Source: Comamonas testosteroni (GTDB lineage: Bacteria; Pseudomonadota; Gammaproteobacteria; Burkholderiales; Burkholderiaceae_C). From it: a stretch of 64,000 nucleotides of DNA. Shown here in pieces: positions 1-10,221 of this stretch. How positions within the stretch are numbered: the first letter of the stretch is position 1; each line of letters starts with the position of its first letter. Where the stretch lies: positions 4,154,001 to 4,218,000 of the forward strand of contig NZ_CP043568.1 in assembly GCF_014076415.1 (NCBI RefSeq). Direction: 5' to 3'. The notes beneath the pieces are model-generated. The model ran no database searches. It was given only the letters and a program-made list of their open reading frames with translations, and was not told the DNA's origin. The translations under genes and the position numbers were made by a program.

Positions 1-1187
1 GTCGCGGCTTCGCCGGGATGGATCTTGTTTTCCACGCCGTCCAGGCCGGCCATCAGCAGAGCTGCGAAACCCAGGTAGGGGTTCATCAGAGGATCGGGGA
101 AGCGAGCTTCCACGCGACGTGCCTTGGGGTTGCTGACGTAAGGAATACGGATGGAGGCCGAGCGGTTCTTGGCCGAGTAAGCCAGCTTCACGGGCGCTTC
201 GAAGCCGGGAACCAGACGCTTGTAGCTGTTGGTGCCGGGGTTGGTGATGGCGTTCAGCGCACGAGCGTGCTTGATGATGCCGCCGATGTAGTACAGGGCG
301 AAGTCGGACAGACCGGCATAGCCGTCGCCGGCGAACAGGTTCTTGCCATCCTTCCACACGGACTGGTGCACGTGCATGCCGGAGCCGTTATCGCCAGCGT
401 AGGGCTTGGGCATGAAGGTTGCCGTCTTGCCGTAGGTGTTGGCCACGTTCCAGATGATGTACTTCTGCAGCTGCGTCCAGTCGGCACGCTCGACCAGAGT
501 CGAAAAGCGTGTGCCGATTTCGTTCTGACCGGCGCCAGCCACTTCGTGGTGGAACACTTCGACAGGAATGCCGACCGCTTCCAGCAGCAGCGACATCTCT
601 GCACGCATGTCCTGGGTGCTGTCGACTGGAGGAACGGGGAAGTAGCCACCCTTGACGCGAGGACGGTGACCACGGTTACCGGTTTCGAACTTGGTGCCGG
701 TGTTCCAGGGAGCCTCGTATTCTTCGATTTCGAAGAAGGGGTTGTGAGGCTCGGTGCCCCAGCGCACGCCGTCGAAGATGAAGAATTCGGGTTCGGGACC
801 GAAGTAAGCTGTATCGCCCAGGCCGGAAGCCTTCAGGTAGGCTTCGGCACGCTTGGCGATGGAGCGGGGATCGCGGTCGTAGGCCTTGCCGTCACCGGGT
901 TCGATCACATCGCACTGCAGAATCAGTGTGGTTTCTTCGAAGAAGGGATCGATATTGGCAGTGTTGGGATCGGGAACCAGCTGCATGTCCGAGGCTTCGA
1001 TACCTTTCCAGCCGGCAACGGAAGAACCGTCGAAAGCATGGCCCGAGGTGAACTTGTCCTCGTCGAAGTGCGACACGGGCACGGTCACATGCTGTTCCTT
1101 GCCGCGGGTATCGGTAAAGCGCAGGTCCACGAACTTGACCTCGTTATCCTGCACCATCTGCATCACGTCTGCAACGGTCTTCGCCAT
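1..1187 (-). CDS. glnA: Glutamine synthetase type I (5' part; cut by the window edge)
   Basis: Cytoplasmic enzyme making glutamine from glutamate, ammonia and ATP. About 395 residues are present of a family norm near 470. The N-terminal beta-grasp region contains FDGSSVAGW (residues 52-60). The catalytic domain shows [11 protein letters not shown] (about 129-139), the NEIGTRFS region, the GSGMHVHQS histidine/substrate segment, and NRSASIRIP near the right end of what is visible. The C-terminal part, including the tyrosine that is adenylylated in this family, lies outside the window. The start is ATG at 1187, preceded by GGAGAG five bases away. The upstream region carries a sigma-54 promoter and two NtrC-like sites, fitting nitrogen control. 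Identification is very secure. Confidence 0.97.
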   Translation of the reverse strand, partial: MAKTVADVMQMVQDNEVKFVDLRFTDTRGKEQHVTVPVSHFDEDKFTSGHAFDGSSVAGWKGIEASDMQLVPDPNTANIDPFFEETTLILQCDVIEPGDGKAYDRDPRSIAKRAEAYLKASGLGDTAYFGPEPEFFIFDGVRWGTEPHNPFFEIEEYEAPWNTGTKFETGNRGHRPRVKGGYFPVPPVDSTQDMRAEMSLLLEAVGIPVEVFHHEVAGAGQNEIGTRFSTLVERADWTQLQKYIIWNVANTYGKTATFMPKPYAGDNGSGMHVHQSVWKDGKNLFAGDGYAGLSDFALYYIGGIIKHARALNAITNPGTNSYKRLVPGFEAPVKLAYSAKNRSASIRIPYVSNPKARRVEARFPDPLMNPYLGFAALLMAGLDGVENKIHPGEAA

Positions 1188-1239
1188 TAGATCTCTCCTG
1201 CCAACTTTGGCTGATCAAATAAAGAATGAATAGTATCTA

Positions 1240-1255
1240 GCAGTTTGCGTGCCAA
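1240..1255 (-). promoter_or_regulatory. Sigma-54 promoter of glnA
   Basis: Read on the minus strand, the sequence is TTGGCACGCAAACTGC. It has the -24 element TGGCAC and the -12 GC, with ten bases between the GG and the GC, as RpoN promoters require. The -12 block is CTGC, where the consensus is TTGC. Transcription would start near 1228, about 40 bases before the glnA start codon. Confidence 0.8.
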
Positions 1256-1409
1256 CTCGACCTCAGTGCCTCACAACAACATCTGCGCACCGAAACCGAG
1301 CCTTGGTGTAAAGATATTCGGCACAAGACATAAGCACTTAACAGAGCTGTATCTGCAAACTGCACCAAACAGACGCGCATTGTCTCACTGCCAGAGCACG
1401 TCTCACAGC

Positions 1410-1426
1410 TGCACCAACTTGGTGAA
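1410..1426. promoter_or_regulatory. NtrC-type binding site 2
   Basis: TGCACCAACTTGGTGAA closely matches the NtrC palindrome TGCACCAnnnTGGTGCA, with one mismatch in the last positions. Its centre lies 23 bp from the neighbouring perfect site, so both probably present on the same DNA face. It lies about 190 bp upstream of the predicted glnA transcription start, a normal enhancer position. Confidence 0.75.
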
Positions 1427-1432
1427 CATATT

Positions 1433-1449
1433 TGCACCAAGATGGTGCA
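1433..1449. promoter_or_regulatory. NtrC-type binding site 1 (perfect palindrome)
   Basis: TGCACCAAGATGGTGCA is a perfect 7-3-7 inverted repeat matching the NtrC enhancer consensus. Single TGCACCA/TGGTGCA half-sites also occur at 1361-1367 and 1471-1477. Together with site 2 and the sigma-54 promoter this forms a standard nitrogen-regulated glnA control region. Confidence 0.82.
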
Positions 1450-1509
1450 TTTCTGAAATAAGATTGTTTTTGGTGCATGACACCTGATTCAACCTGCAGC
1501 AGATGCTGC

Positions 1510-2385
1510 TCAGCGAGCCACCGAAGCTGCAGCATCCGAATCATCTGCACCAGGTGCAAACGGGACCTGCGGGTCCGCAGCATTCGGCATGGTCTGCGCC
1601 CTCATCTGCTCCAGCGCAGCCAGGCAGAAGTGAGCAAACCACAGTGCAGAGAAGGCAAACACCAGCGCATAAATCCAGATCGCAATCGGAACCAGAATCC
1701 AGAAAGCGGCCAGGAACAGCAGCCCGGAAATCCAGACCACACCGGGTGCTGCGCCCAGATAGCCGCAGATCACCCCCATCAGGATGAGCGACATGCGGTG
1801 ACGGGCAAAAAGGGCCCGGCGCTCGTTCTTGCTGGCATGCTCGGACAAGGCGTCAAATGCCATCACCCGGTAAGTGAGCCACCCCCAGATCAAAGGTGCC
1901 ACCACCAGCATCAGCGGCGGGAACACCCAGAGCGGCAGAGTGACAAACAAGGCCAGCAGCGCAATCAGCGTGGAGCCACCCGACCAGATCAGGCTGGCGA
2001 CGGTAGAGCCGCCATGTTTTTTCTCCAGCCCGGCAAAGCGTTTCTCGGCCACCAGCTGCGTCAGCACAGGCGCCATGAACAGACCCACCAGCAACAAAAC
2101 CAGCACCACGAGTACCGGCATTGCTCCCAACACGACAAAAATGGAAGCCACCACCTCCGAGGCATAACCAAGGCCCTGCCCCTGCAGCCATAGCCACAGG
2201 GAATGCAGCCATCCCACCCCGTCCAGCAGACTTTGCACCTTGAGGACCGCATCGGCCCAGAAGAAGTAACCCAAAAGCCAGGCCATCAAGGCCATGGCCA
2301 GCAGCGGCAAGAGTGACCAGACAATGACCCGCTTATGCAGGCAATACGCCAGGGCACGCCAAAAAGAGTCGAGTAGCAAGCTCAT
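1510..2385 (-). CDS. EI24-domain (CysZ-like) integral membrane protein
   Basis: A 291-residue polytopic membrane protein. Hydrophobic segments recur from about residue 20 (VIVWSLLPLLAMALMAWLLGYFF) through the middle (VVASIFVVLGAMPVLVVLVLLLVGLFM, LIALLALFVTLPLWVFPPLMLVV) to the end. The pattern and the soluble charged loop with KNERRALFARHR are typical of the EI24/CysZ family. CysZ proteins conduct sulfate, but many family members are uncharacterised and no sulfate genes are nearby, so sulfate transport is not claimed. ATG 2385 was chosen because the longer frame would overlap the preceding gene. ATG 2397 is an alternative, and neither has a strong ribosome site. The gene follows the sterol-desaturase-like gene by 26 bp, so the two are probably co-transcribed. 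Confidence 0.75.
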   Translation of the reverse strand: MSLLLDSFWRALAYCLHKRVIVWSLLPLLAMALMAWLLGYFFWADAVLKVQSLLDGVGWLHSLWLWLQGQGLGYASEVVASIFVVLGAMPVLVVLVLLLVGLFMAPVLTQLVAEKRFAGLEKKHGGSTVASLIWSGGSTLIALLALFVTLPLWVFPPLMLVVAPLIWGWLTYRVMAFDALSEHASKNERRALFARHRMSLILMGVICGYLGAAPGVVWISGLLFLAAFWILVPIAIWIYALVFAFSALWFAHFCLAALEQMRAQTMPNAADPQVPFAPGADDSDAAASVAR

Positions 2386-2411
2386 GCTGGCAAGCATACT
2401 CAAGGATTGAC

Positions 2412-3392
2412 TTATGCGCGACCCATCAATCGCAGGACAGCCAGCCACTGCTGCGCCCAGAAGCCGCGGCCATAGTCGCGCAACTGTCCTTTTGCATTCG
2501 CTTGCACCTGGTCGCGAATGCCAGTGGGGTCATAGCGCAGATCAAAGTTGGCCGTGCCAAACAATATGTCCCACCAGGGCAGCAATACGCCGAAGTTGTT
2601 GCCATGCACCTTCTTGTTGCGTACGGGCGCCATGGGTTCGTGGCCAATACCGATGGCGTGGTGGCGGCGGTGAAAGCGCGGACTGATCCACAGGCGTTCG
2701 CCCAGCTGGCCAAACCAGATACGCACATTGGCATGCTGAAAGCTCTCGCTGAGCTGGGTCAGGGCCACGATGGCCACGAACTGCCCCGGAGCCACGCCAA
2801 TCAGCTGTGCCACCAGCACGATGATGGCGTCATGGATCACGTCGTCGAGCAGGTGATTGCGGTTGTCGCTCCACACCGTCATCTGACGCTGCGAGTGGTG
2901 CACGGCATGCAGCTTCCACCACCAGGCAAGGCCGTGCTGACCTCGATGAATCCAGTACTCGACCAGATCGAAGACAACCAGATACATCAACAGGCTGACC
3001 CAGGCATTGTCCGTCACGCCCGGCCAGATATCGTCCAGATGAAAGCCAGGCATGCCCAAGACATGAAGCCTGCCCATGAGGGCATCCCACAAGGGATCGA
3101 TCGTGAAGAACAATGCCAGCCGGAAAAATCCCAGCCGGTGAATCAGCGTGTAGAGGATGTCCACGCGAATCGCCTGGCGGTCCACCACGGGCTCGACCGG
3201 CCTCCAGCGCTGCAGCGGCACAATCACCGCGACCATGACCGCTATCTGCAGCAAGCCCACCAGCAGCCAGCCTGTGGCCGTGTAGCCATCTTCAAGCAGG
3301 TTCGCCATGCCGAAATGGAACAGAAACGGCTGAACCACGCCTTCAAACAAGCGTTGCTGCGCCTCTCCAAACATCTGAACCAACCAATCCAC
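2412..3392 (-). CDS. Sterol desaturase / fatty acid hydroxylase family protein
   Basis: A 326-residue membrane-bound di-iron oxygenase-like protein. It shows the family's clustered histidines: HRGQH around residue 145, HAVHHS about 12 residues later, NHLLDDVIHD, and HRRHH near residue 242 followed by HEPMAP. Transmembrane segments flank these boxes (LLVGLLQIAVMVAVIVPL near residue 45, VSLLMYLVVFDLVEYW near 130). Family members hydroxylate or desaturate lipids at a membrane interface using O2. The actual substrate (sterol, fatty acid, carotenoid or ether lipid) cannot be told from sequence. It sits between a polysaccharide deacetylase gene (21 bp upstream) and an EI24 gene, suggesting a small envelope-modification operon. 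Confidence 0.85.
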   Translation of the reverse strand: MDWLVQMFGEAQQRLFEGVVQPFLFHFGMANLLEDGYTATGWLLVGLLQIAVMVAVIVPLQRWRPVEPVVDRQAIRVDILYTLIHRLGFFRLALFFTIDPLWDALMGRLHVLGMPGFHLDDIWPGVTDNAWVSLLMYLVVFDLVEYWIHRGQHGLAWWWKLHAVHHSQRQMTVWSDNRNHLLDDVIHDAIIVLVAQLIGVAPGQFVAIVALTQLSESFQHANVRIWFGQLGERLWISPRFHRRHHAIGIGHEPMAPVRNKKVHGNNFGVLLPWWDILFGTANFDLRYDPTGIRDQVQANAKGQLRDYGRGFWAQQWLAVLRLMGRA

Positions 3393-3413
3393 AACTCACT
3401 CCTCTTGCAGCAC

Positions 3414-4241
3414 TCAGCGGTGCTGCGCAATCCAGCCCTGATACGCCGGATGCTCGGCCAGCGTACGAAAGCAAAAGCCCTTATCCAGCAGACCGACGAT
3501 CAGTGGCTCCAGCACCGCCGGAGCCCAGGGGTCCTGGCGTGACCAGATGCCGAGGTGGGCCAGCAAGATATCGCCGCTGCCTATATTTTTGAGTGCCTGG
3601 GCCAGCAAGCGTTCATTCGGATATTTGTCGCTGGGCAGCTCATCGCCCAGAAAGCCTGCCGGCGCCCAGCCCACATGCTGAAAGCCGCCCTGCTGCGCTG
3701 CAGCAATCAGCGCGGGCGATGTCTTGCCGCCGGGCGCACGATACAGCGGCAAGGTCTTGCGGCCCGTGATCTGGGTCAGCCGCTGGGCGGAACGGGCAAT
3801 CTCCTGGCGGTATTCATCGGCAGATACCACATAGCTCTGACCGGCTCTGGGCCCGGCCGAGGGCTTGACCTTGAAATGTGTGACCTGGCCCGTGGTCTTG
3901 TCGCGAATATCGGCCAGCCAGTACATATGGTCGAAGGTATGGGATGCGAGCTGGTGACCTTCGTCGGCACGCGCCTTCCACCAGGGAGCCCAGAAATCAC
4001 CCAGACTGCTGCCCCCCTCCTTCGTGGCCTCATTGGCCGCAAAGAATGTGACGGGTACCTTGTACTTTTGCAGAACCTGGGCGATCAACTGGGCTATGCC
4101 CATATGCCCGGTGTCGAAGGTCAGGTAGAGCGCCTTGGAGCAAGCGCCTGAAGCCATATTCTTTGCAGCTTCGGCAGCAAAGGCTGGAACGGCAGACAGG
4201 CCGCCAACCAGCGATCCGAGCATGAAACAACGTCTTTGCAT
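3414..4241 (-). CDS. Exported polysaccharide deacetylase family protein (NodB fold)
   Basis: A 275-residue protein with an N-terminal signal peptide (LGSLVGGLSAVPAFA, likely cleaved after AFAAEA). NodB-homology elements are in order: motif 1 YLTFDTGH (about 39-46), motif 2 SHTFDH (about 100-105), motif 3 RAPGGKTS (about 168-175) and a C-terminal ILLAHLG. The family hydrolyses N-acetyl groups from glycans such as peptidoglycan or exopolysaccharide, using a divalent metal. Motif 1 departs from the usual TFDDG: the second aspartate, normally a metal ligand, is threonine. The His-xxx-His pair is kept. Activity may therefore be altered. It is probably co-transcribed with the lipid hydroxylase-like gene downstream. 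Confidence 0.85.
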   Translation of the reverse strand: MQRRCFMLGSLVGGLSAVPAFAAEAAKNMASGACSKALYLTFDTGHMGIAQLIAQVLQKYKVPVTFFAANEATKEGGSSLGDFWAPWWKARADEGHQLASHTFDHMYWLADIRDKTTGQVTHFKVKPSAGPRAGQSYVVSADEYRQEIARSAQRLTQITGRKTLPLYRAPGGKTSPALIAAAQQGGFQHVGWAPAGFLGDELPSDKYPNERLLAQALKNIGSGDILLAHLGIWSRQDPWAPAVLEPLIVGLLDKGFCFRTLAEHPAYQGWIAQHR

Positions 4242-4313
4242 CCACCCTCCTTGAGGTGGTCAACACGGAGACCAAGCCATCCCTGCCGTTTCGATGCAGC
4301 AGGGACAAGCACC

Positions 4314-5486
4314 TTAGCGCGCAGCGTGGGACAGCGTCCAGACACCGTGAGGCGACTTGCCCACATTGACCTGATTGACCACCTTCTTCTCCACCGTGTC
4401 GATCACCGACAGCTTGCGTGCCCAGCGCGAGGCCACGAAGATGTAGCGGCCGTCGGCCGAGACATCCATGCAGTCGGGGCCACCAGGCGCCGGGTAATTG
4501 GCAACGACCTGGCTGCTGACCATATCGATCTTGCTGATGGTATTGGCCACGCGATTGCTCACGTAAAGATGGCGTTCATCACCGGCGGCGCGAAAGGCAT
4601 GGGCGCCGGCTGCCGTCTTGATCTGACCCAGGCTGCGTGGCTCGGGGCCGGTGATGTCGAACACTTCGACACCATCGCCGCCCGTCAGGCCGACAAACAG
4701 CTTCTTGCCGTCAGGGCTGCCATAGACGTCCGCAGGCATGGGGCCGGTGGGCACACGAGCCTTGATGGTCTGGGTGGCGATATCGATGGCCACCAAGGCG
4801 TCGCTGTCCTGCATGGTGGAGTACAAAGTCTTGCTCTGCGCGTCGATGAACAAATGGCTGGGCGTCTTGCCGGTGGAGACGCGCTTGACCAGCGTCGGCG
4901 TCTGCGTGGCCGCATCCCAGCGGTAAAAATCGATGTGATTGAGGCGGTTGGCAGCCGTGACAAACCACTTCATATCCGGTGAAAAGCGCAGGTGGTATGG
5001 GTCCACGATATCGCGGATCACACGCTGCACAGCTCCCGTGCGCGGATCCACCAGAGTCAGCGAATCGCCCAGTGCATTGGCCACCACCAGCGACTTCTCA
5101 TCTGGCGTCAGATACAGGTGATGAGGCTCCTTGCCCGTGGGAATGCGCGACTGCTCCTTCCAGGTCTGCGGATCGATCACGCTGATGGATGCATCCAGGG
5201 AGTTGAGCACAAAGATGGGCGTAGGGCCTTGCACGGCACGCGCAGCCTGCGCGGGCTTGACAGCGGCTGGGGGCTGAGGCGCTGCACCAGCGGCCGGTAC
5301 AGCAGCAGCGGGCGTGACTGCAGGCACTGCCGCGACCGCTGGTGCGGCTGCCTTCGCAGACTTGAAACCTGGCAAGGCCGAAGCCCCCAACCATGCCGCA
5401 GCGCCCACGCCCACGACCAATGCCACAGCAGCGCCAGTGCGCCCAATAGAAAGACGTCCCACAACCACCACCTTCTCAGAATCCAT
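4314..5486 (-). CDS. Exported YVTN-type beta-propeller protein
   Basis: About 390 residues. A short basic N-terminus is followed by a hydrophobic anchor (AAVALVVGVGAAAWLGASAL) and an Ala/Pro-rich linker, so the rest should be periplasmic. From about residue 85 there are repeated seven-bladed-propeller units: FVLNSLDASISVIDPQTW, PHHLYLTPDEKSLVVANA, LRFSPDMKWFVTAANR, DVYGSPDGKKLFVGLTG and YIFVASRWARKLSVID. Such proteins are of unknown or varied function, and no catalytic residues are evident. The start is uncertain: ATG 5486 lacks a ribosome site, while AGAAGG lies six bases before an in-frame TTG at 5519 and three before a GTG at 5522. The gene precedes the deacetylase gene by about 70 bp. Confidence 0.75.
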   Translation of the reverse strand: MDSEKVVVVGRLSIGRTGAAVALVVGVGAAAWLGASALPGFKSAKAAAPAVAAVPAVTPAAAVPAAGAAPQPPAAVKPAQAARAVQGPTPIFVLNSLDASISVIDPQTWKEQSRIPTGKEPHHLYLTPDEKSLVVANALGDSLTLVDPRTGAVQRVIRDIVDPYHLRFSPDMKWFVTAANRLNHIDFYRWDAATQTPTLVKRVSTGKTPSHLFIDAQSKTLYSTMQDSDALVAIDIATQTIKARVPTGPMPADVYGSPDGKKLFVGLTGGDGVEVFDITGPEPRSLGQIKTAAGAHAFRAAGDERHLYVSNRVANTISKIDMVSSQVVANYPAPGGPDCMDVSADGRYIFVASRWARKLSVIDTVEKKVVNQVNVGKSPHGVWTLSHAAR

Positions 5487-5608
5487 GCAGTGTAGCTGCG
5501 TCAATGCAGCCACTGCCAACACAAGCCTTCTGGTTTACAAAGCTTGTTGAAATGCCGCGCAACCTTGCCTGATCGGCACAGGCCGCATCATGACAACAAT
5601 TCAAAAAC

Positions 5609-5630
5609 AGGAGCAGCTAGCGCCTGCTTT
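5609..5630. repeat. Dispersed short repeat (AGCTA/GCGC type)
   Basis: GCAGCTAGCGCCTGCTTT lies in the gap between the beta-propeller gene and the phosphoribosyltransferase terminator. It resembles half of the long palindrome at 55494-55532 and the other AGCTATCAAA copies in this window. Confidence 0.4.
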
Positions 5631-5713
5631 TATTACAGTACAGCTTTAAAAAAGCTTGAAACCGTTGGAATAAAGGCACATGGCGCTCATTTATTGATGA
5701 ACATCATTGCTCT

Positions 5714-5743
5714 ATAAAAAAAGGAGCCCCAAAAGGGCTCCTT
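5714..5743 (-). terminator. Intrinsic terminator after the phosphoribosyltransferase gene
   Basis: Stem AAGGAGCCC (5721-5729) pairs with GGGCTCCTT (5735-5743). On the minus strand it is followed by a run of seven T. It lies 23 bp past the stop codon at 5766 and marks the end of the long minus-strand operon series. Confidence 0.9.
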
Positions 5744-5765
5744 TGCCAACGTCGGTGACGGGTCC

Positions 5766-6290
5766 TCAGACCTTCCACTTCTCCGCAAGCTTTTCAGGAT
5801 TCAGCGTGTCATAGCCTTCGAAAGGCTGGTGAATCCAGGGGTTGGTGGCCAGGAAGTCCACCGAATAGTCAGGCTCGAAGGTCGACACGCCCTTGGTCCA
5901 GATCACGGCACTGCGCAGCTCGGTGATCGGTGCGTAGTTGGTCTTGAGCATGGCGATCACGGCCTTGAGCGTGGCGCCCGAATCAGCCAGATCGTCCACC
6001 AGCAGCACGCGGCCGGAAATATCGCCCTTGGGCGTGGCGATGAAGCGGCCGATGTCCAGATGGCCCTGCACCGTGCCGGCTTCGGCGCGGTAGGAGCTGG
6101 TGGACATGATGGCCAGAGGCTTGTCGAAAATGCGGCTCAGGATGTCGCCGGGACGCAGACCACCGCGTGCCAGGCACAGGATGGTGTCGAATTCCCAGCC
6201 GGACTGGTGGATCTTGATGGCGAGCTTTTCGATGAGACCGTGGTACTCGTCGTAGCTCACATACAGGTGCTTACCGTCTTCTGTCAGCAT
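5766..6290 (-). CDS. Purine phosphoribosyltransferase (Gpt/Hpt type)
   Basis: A 174-residue type I phosphoribosyltransferase. The PRPP loop is VLLVDDLADSGATL (about 97-110), the core hydrophobic strand is ILCLARGGLRPG with the conserved Arg-Gly, and a C-terminal WIHQPFEGYD segment suits a purine base. It would salvage xanthine, guanine or hypoxanthine with PRPP. Its position 40 bp after purA fits purine metabolism. ATG 6290 is preferred because AAAGGA stands nine bases upstream; an in-frame GTG at 6296 is the alternative. Base specificity cannot be fixed by eye, so no symbol is given. The gene is followed by a strong terminator. Confidence 0.9.
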   Translation of the reverse strand: MLTEDGKHLYVSYDEYHGLIEKLAIKIHQSGWEFDTILCLARGGLRPGDILSRIFDKPLAIMSTSSYRAEAGTVQGHLDIGRFIATPKGDISGRVLLVDDLADSGATLKAVIAMLKTNYAPITELRSAVIWTKGVSTFEPDYSVDFLATNPWIHQPFEGYDTLNPEKLAEKWKV

Positions 6291-6330
6291 GGGCACAGTT
6301 CCTTTGAAAGTTCAGTAAAACCCGGCCCGA

Positions 6331-7731
<1,401 letters not shown>

Positions 7732-7735
7732 TTAG

Positions 7736-8893
7736 TCAAATGCCTTGAATGGCTTGCACGACCCATTGCCCGCCGACATTGGCAAGCTCACGGTCGCAGT
7801 GGAACTCATCCACTTCGCTTTCATGCCCTGGCAGCACGCAGACCACCGTCTCGCCCTGCTGGCGCAATGCGGCAATGGCGGCAGCCACTTGCGCGTCATC
7901 ACCCCAGGGGGCGCGAATGGCAGCCTTGAGCGGACGCTCGGGCACGACAGCCACCAGTTGTTTGATATCGAGACTGAAGCCGGCAGCTGGACGATTGCGC
8001 CCGAACACTGCACCGACTTCGTCGTAACGGCCACCGCGCACCAGGGCATCGCTGCCGCCAGGCACATAGATCGCAAAGCGCGTGCCGCTGTAGTAGGAGT
8101 AGCCACGCAGATCGGCCAGGTCGAAGCTGACCTTGACGCCATCCAGATGCTGCACCAGCCAGCGCAAATGTGACAGCACATTGCGCACGCCTGCAGTGCG
8201 CTCCAGCCGCTTTTCAGCCTGGTCGAGCACTTCCATCCCGCCGTACAACTGCAGCAGCGCCATCAGGCCCTCACGCGAGGCTTCGGGGAAATCGCGGGTC
8301 AGCTGAGCCAGCTCGGTTGCATCCTTGGAGGCCAGGGCCGCATGCACGCCGCGCAGCACCTGCACGTCCACCATCACGCCGGCCAGCAGGCTGCGCACGA
8401 TGCGTACATCGGCCAGATCCACGATGACGTCCTTGACGCCCGCTCCCTTGAGGCAGTCGAGAGCCAGATGCAGGGCTTCGAGATCGGCTTCCAGGCCTTC
8501 ATGGCCGTAGATTTCTGCACCGAACTGGAGCGGCTCACGCGTGGCACGCGGACGCTCGGGGCGCGCATGAACGACAGGACCGCAGTAGCACAGACGGGTT
8601 ATGCCCTTGCGATTGAGCAAATGTGCATCAATGCGTGCCACCTGCTGCGTCATGTCTGCACGCAGGCCCATGGTGCGACCGGAGAGCTGGTCAATCAGTT
8701 TGGAGGTTTGAAGGGCAAGAGCTTCGCCTGTACCCGTCAGCAAGGACTCCAGATACTCCAGCATGGGTGGCATGACAAGCTCATAGCCATAGCTGCGCGC
8801 AGTATCGAGCAATCCTCGACGCAATTCTTCGATGTGCCGTGCCTCGGAGGGCAAAACATCGGCAATGTGATCCGGCAGGACCCAAGCAGACAT
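7736..8893 (-). CDS. hisZ: ATP phosphoribosyltransferase regulatory subunit HisZ
   Basis: A 385-residue paralogue of histidyl-tRNA synthetase that lacks aminoacylation activity. It activates and confers feedback control on the short form of HisG, the first enzyme of histidine synthesis. The class II synthetase-like core is recognisable: [17 protein letters not shown] near the start, [15 protein letters not shown] (about 78-92), [24 protein letters not shown], and a C-terminal [21 protein letters not shown]. The true synthetase motifs, such as the RGMDYY histidine loop, are replaced by [12 protein letters not shown]. Its presence predicts a short HisG elsewhere. It belongs to the conserved hflC-hisZ-purA cluster. 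The real hisS lies 8 kb away in this window. Confidence 0.95.
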   Translation of the reverse strand: MSAWVLPDHIADVLPSEARHIEELRRGLLDTARSYGYELVMPPMLEYLESLLTGTGEALALQTSKLIDQLSGRTMGLRADMTQQVARIDAHLLNRKGITRLCYCGPVVHARPERPRATREPLQFGAEIYGHEGLEADLEALHLALDCLKGAGVKDVIVDLADVRIVRSLLAGVMVDVQVLRGVHAALASKDATELAQLTRDFPEASREGLMALLQLYGGMEVLDQAEKRLERTAGVRNVLSHLRWLVQHLDGVKVSFDLADLRGYSYYSGTRFAIYVPGGSDALVRGGRYDEVGAVFGRNRPAAGFSLDIKQLVAVVPERPLKAAIRAPWGDDAQVAAAIAALRQQGETVVCVLPGHESEVDEFHCDRELANVGGQWVVQAIQGI

Positions 8894-8986
8894 GGAGAAA
8901 TGGGGAGGCTGTTAAAAATGCGATTCTACCGGCTTTGCCAGCCCTGCCCAATTTGACCGCTAAGGCCTAGCCAGTATCGGCAGTAT

Positions 8987-9175
8987 TTAAAGCAGCACCA
9001 GCATGATGGCGCCTGCTGCGATACAGAGCAATCCGCAAAAGCGCAGCTGCCCATCCCTGAGTTGCAACAACTGGGAAAACAGCTGGCGCCACAGCCCGGG
9101 CGCGAACAGGGGTAGCAGCCCCTCCAGCACCAGCAGCATGGCGATCGCCAGTCCCAGGATCTCCCACCAGTCCAT
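8987..9175 (-). CDS. DUF2065 (YjeT-like) small membrane protein
   Basis: A 62-residue protein, almost entirely hydrophobic. Helix 1 is WEILGLAIAMLLVLEGLLPLF and helix 2 is LRFCGLLCIAAGAIMLVLL, separated by a short RQLFSQLLQLRDGQ loop. Size, the two-helix layout and its place just after hflC match the DUF2065/YjeT family, a frequent but uncharacterised neighbour of hflKC and purA. ATG 9175 (MDWWEILG) matches the family N-terminus. A longer frame upstream exists but is not needed. Function is unknown. Confidence 0.85.
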   Translation of the reverse strand: MDWWEILGLAIAMLLVLEGLLPLFAPGLWRQLFSQLLQLRDGQLRFCGLLCIAAGAIMLVLL

Positions 9176-9190
9176 TGCCCCCCCAATAGG

Positions 9191-9213
9191 CAATGGCCCT
9201 CAAGGGGCCATTG
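9191..9213. other. Perfect stem-loop between hflC and the DUF2065 gene
   Basis: CAATGGCCC (9191-9199) and GGGCCATTG (9205-9213) form a 9-bp perfect stem with a 5-base loop, 16 bp upstream of the DUF2065 start. There is no T-run on the minus strand, so it is not a standard terminator. It may protect the upstream hflC message or lower read-through. Confidence 0.45.
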
Positions 9214-9319
9214 TTTGTATCGTTGTCAAAGCTTTCCGAACTTGCGCAAACAAGGATGCACAACAGGCATTTCTATCGGCAAAACACCATGCCTGATCCG
9301 AATTTGCGCAAGCCAAGGC

Positions 9320-10210
9320 CTATTTGCCAGCGGAGCCGCCACTGCGATATGCCTTGAAGAAGTCGCTTTGCGAAGGATCTAGCACCAGCACATCGCTCTT
9401 CTTGGAGAAGCTCTCCTTGTAAGCATCCAGACTGCGATAGAACTGCGCAAACTGCGGATCCTTGCCAAAGGCTTCTGCGTAGACCCGTGCCGCTTCAGCA
9501 TCGCCCTCACCCTTGATCTTCTGTGCATCGCGGTAGGCATTGGCAATGGTGATGTCACGTTGACGGTCGGCCTCGGCGCGAATCTTTTCACCCTCAGCCG
9601 CGCCTGTGGAGCGCAACTCGTTAGCCACGCGCTTGCGTTCGGCCTCCATACGGCGATAGACGGACTCGGTGATGGTCTCGGCATAGTCCACGCGAGTGAT
9701 GCGCACATCGACGATGTCGACACCCCAGGGCTTGGAGCCGCGCACGGTTTCCAGCACTTCACGCTTGACGTCGGCCATCAGCGTTTCACGCTTGGAAGAC
9801 AGCAGCTCACGCACGGTGCGGCGGTTGATCTCTTCCTGAAAGGCATTGCGCACCACACGGTTGAGCTGCATGGCACCGGCAGATTCATCCAGACCCACGT
9901 TACGGATGTATTCCGAAGGCTCGGAGATGCGCCAGCGCACATACCAGTCGATGACCACGCGCTGCTTTTCAGCCGTGAGCATGGGCTCGGTATCGGTGCT
10001 GTCGAGCGTCAGCAGACGCTTGTCGATGTAGCGCACATTCTGCAGCGGTGGCGGCAGCTTGAAGTTAAGCCCGGGCTCGGTGATCACTTCCTTGATCTGA
10101 CCCAGCGCATAGACCACACCGAACTGACGCTGATCCACGACAAACAGGGTCGAGCTCAGCAAGGCCAGCACCACGAGAATGCTGGTGACAAAAAATCCGA
10201 TTCGATTCAC
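9320..10210 (-). CDS. hflC: HflC, modulator of FtsH protease
   Basis: A 296-residue SPFH/prohibitin-family protein anchored by one N-terminal helix (IGFFVTSILVVLALLSSTLFVV), with the bulk in the periplasm. The SPFH domain is clear: FGVVYALGQIKEVITEPGLNFKLP, LTLDSTDTEPMLTAEKQRVVIDWYVRWRI, and a long Ala/Glu/Arg-rich coiled coil (ERKRVANELRSTGAAEGEKIRAEAD, split over several turns). With HflK it forms the ring complex around FtsH that tunes degradation of membrane proteins. It lies 11 bp after hflK, so the two are co-translated partners. Confidence 0.96.
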   Translation of the reverse strand: MNRIGFFVTSILVVLALLSSTLFVVDQRQFGVVYALGQIKEVITEPGLNFKLPPPLQNVRYIDKRLLTLDSTDTEPMLTAEKQRVVIDWYVRWRISEPSEYIRNVGLDESAGAMQLNRVVRNAFQEEINRRTVRELLSSKRETLMADVKREVLETVRGSKPWGVDIVDVRITRVDYAETITESVYRRMEAERKRVANELRSTGAAEGEKIRAEADRQRDITIANAYRDAQKIKGEGDAEAARVYAEAFGKDPQFAQFYRSLDAYKESFSKKSDVLVLDPSQSDFFKAYRSGGSAGK

Positions 10211-10221
10211 TGCATTCTCTC

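Noticed and set aside
1245..1487. Small open frames in the glnA upstream region
   Set aside because: They overlap the NtrC sites and sigma-54 promoter and have no ribosome sites or known similarity.
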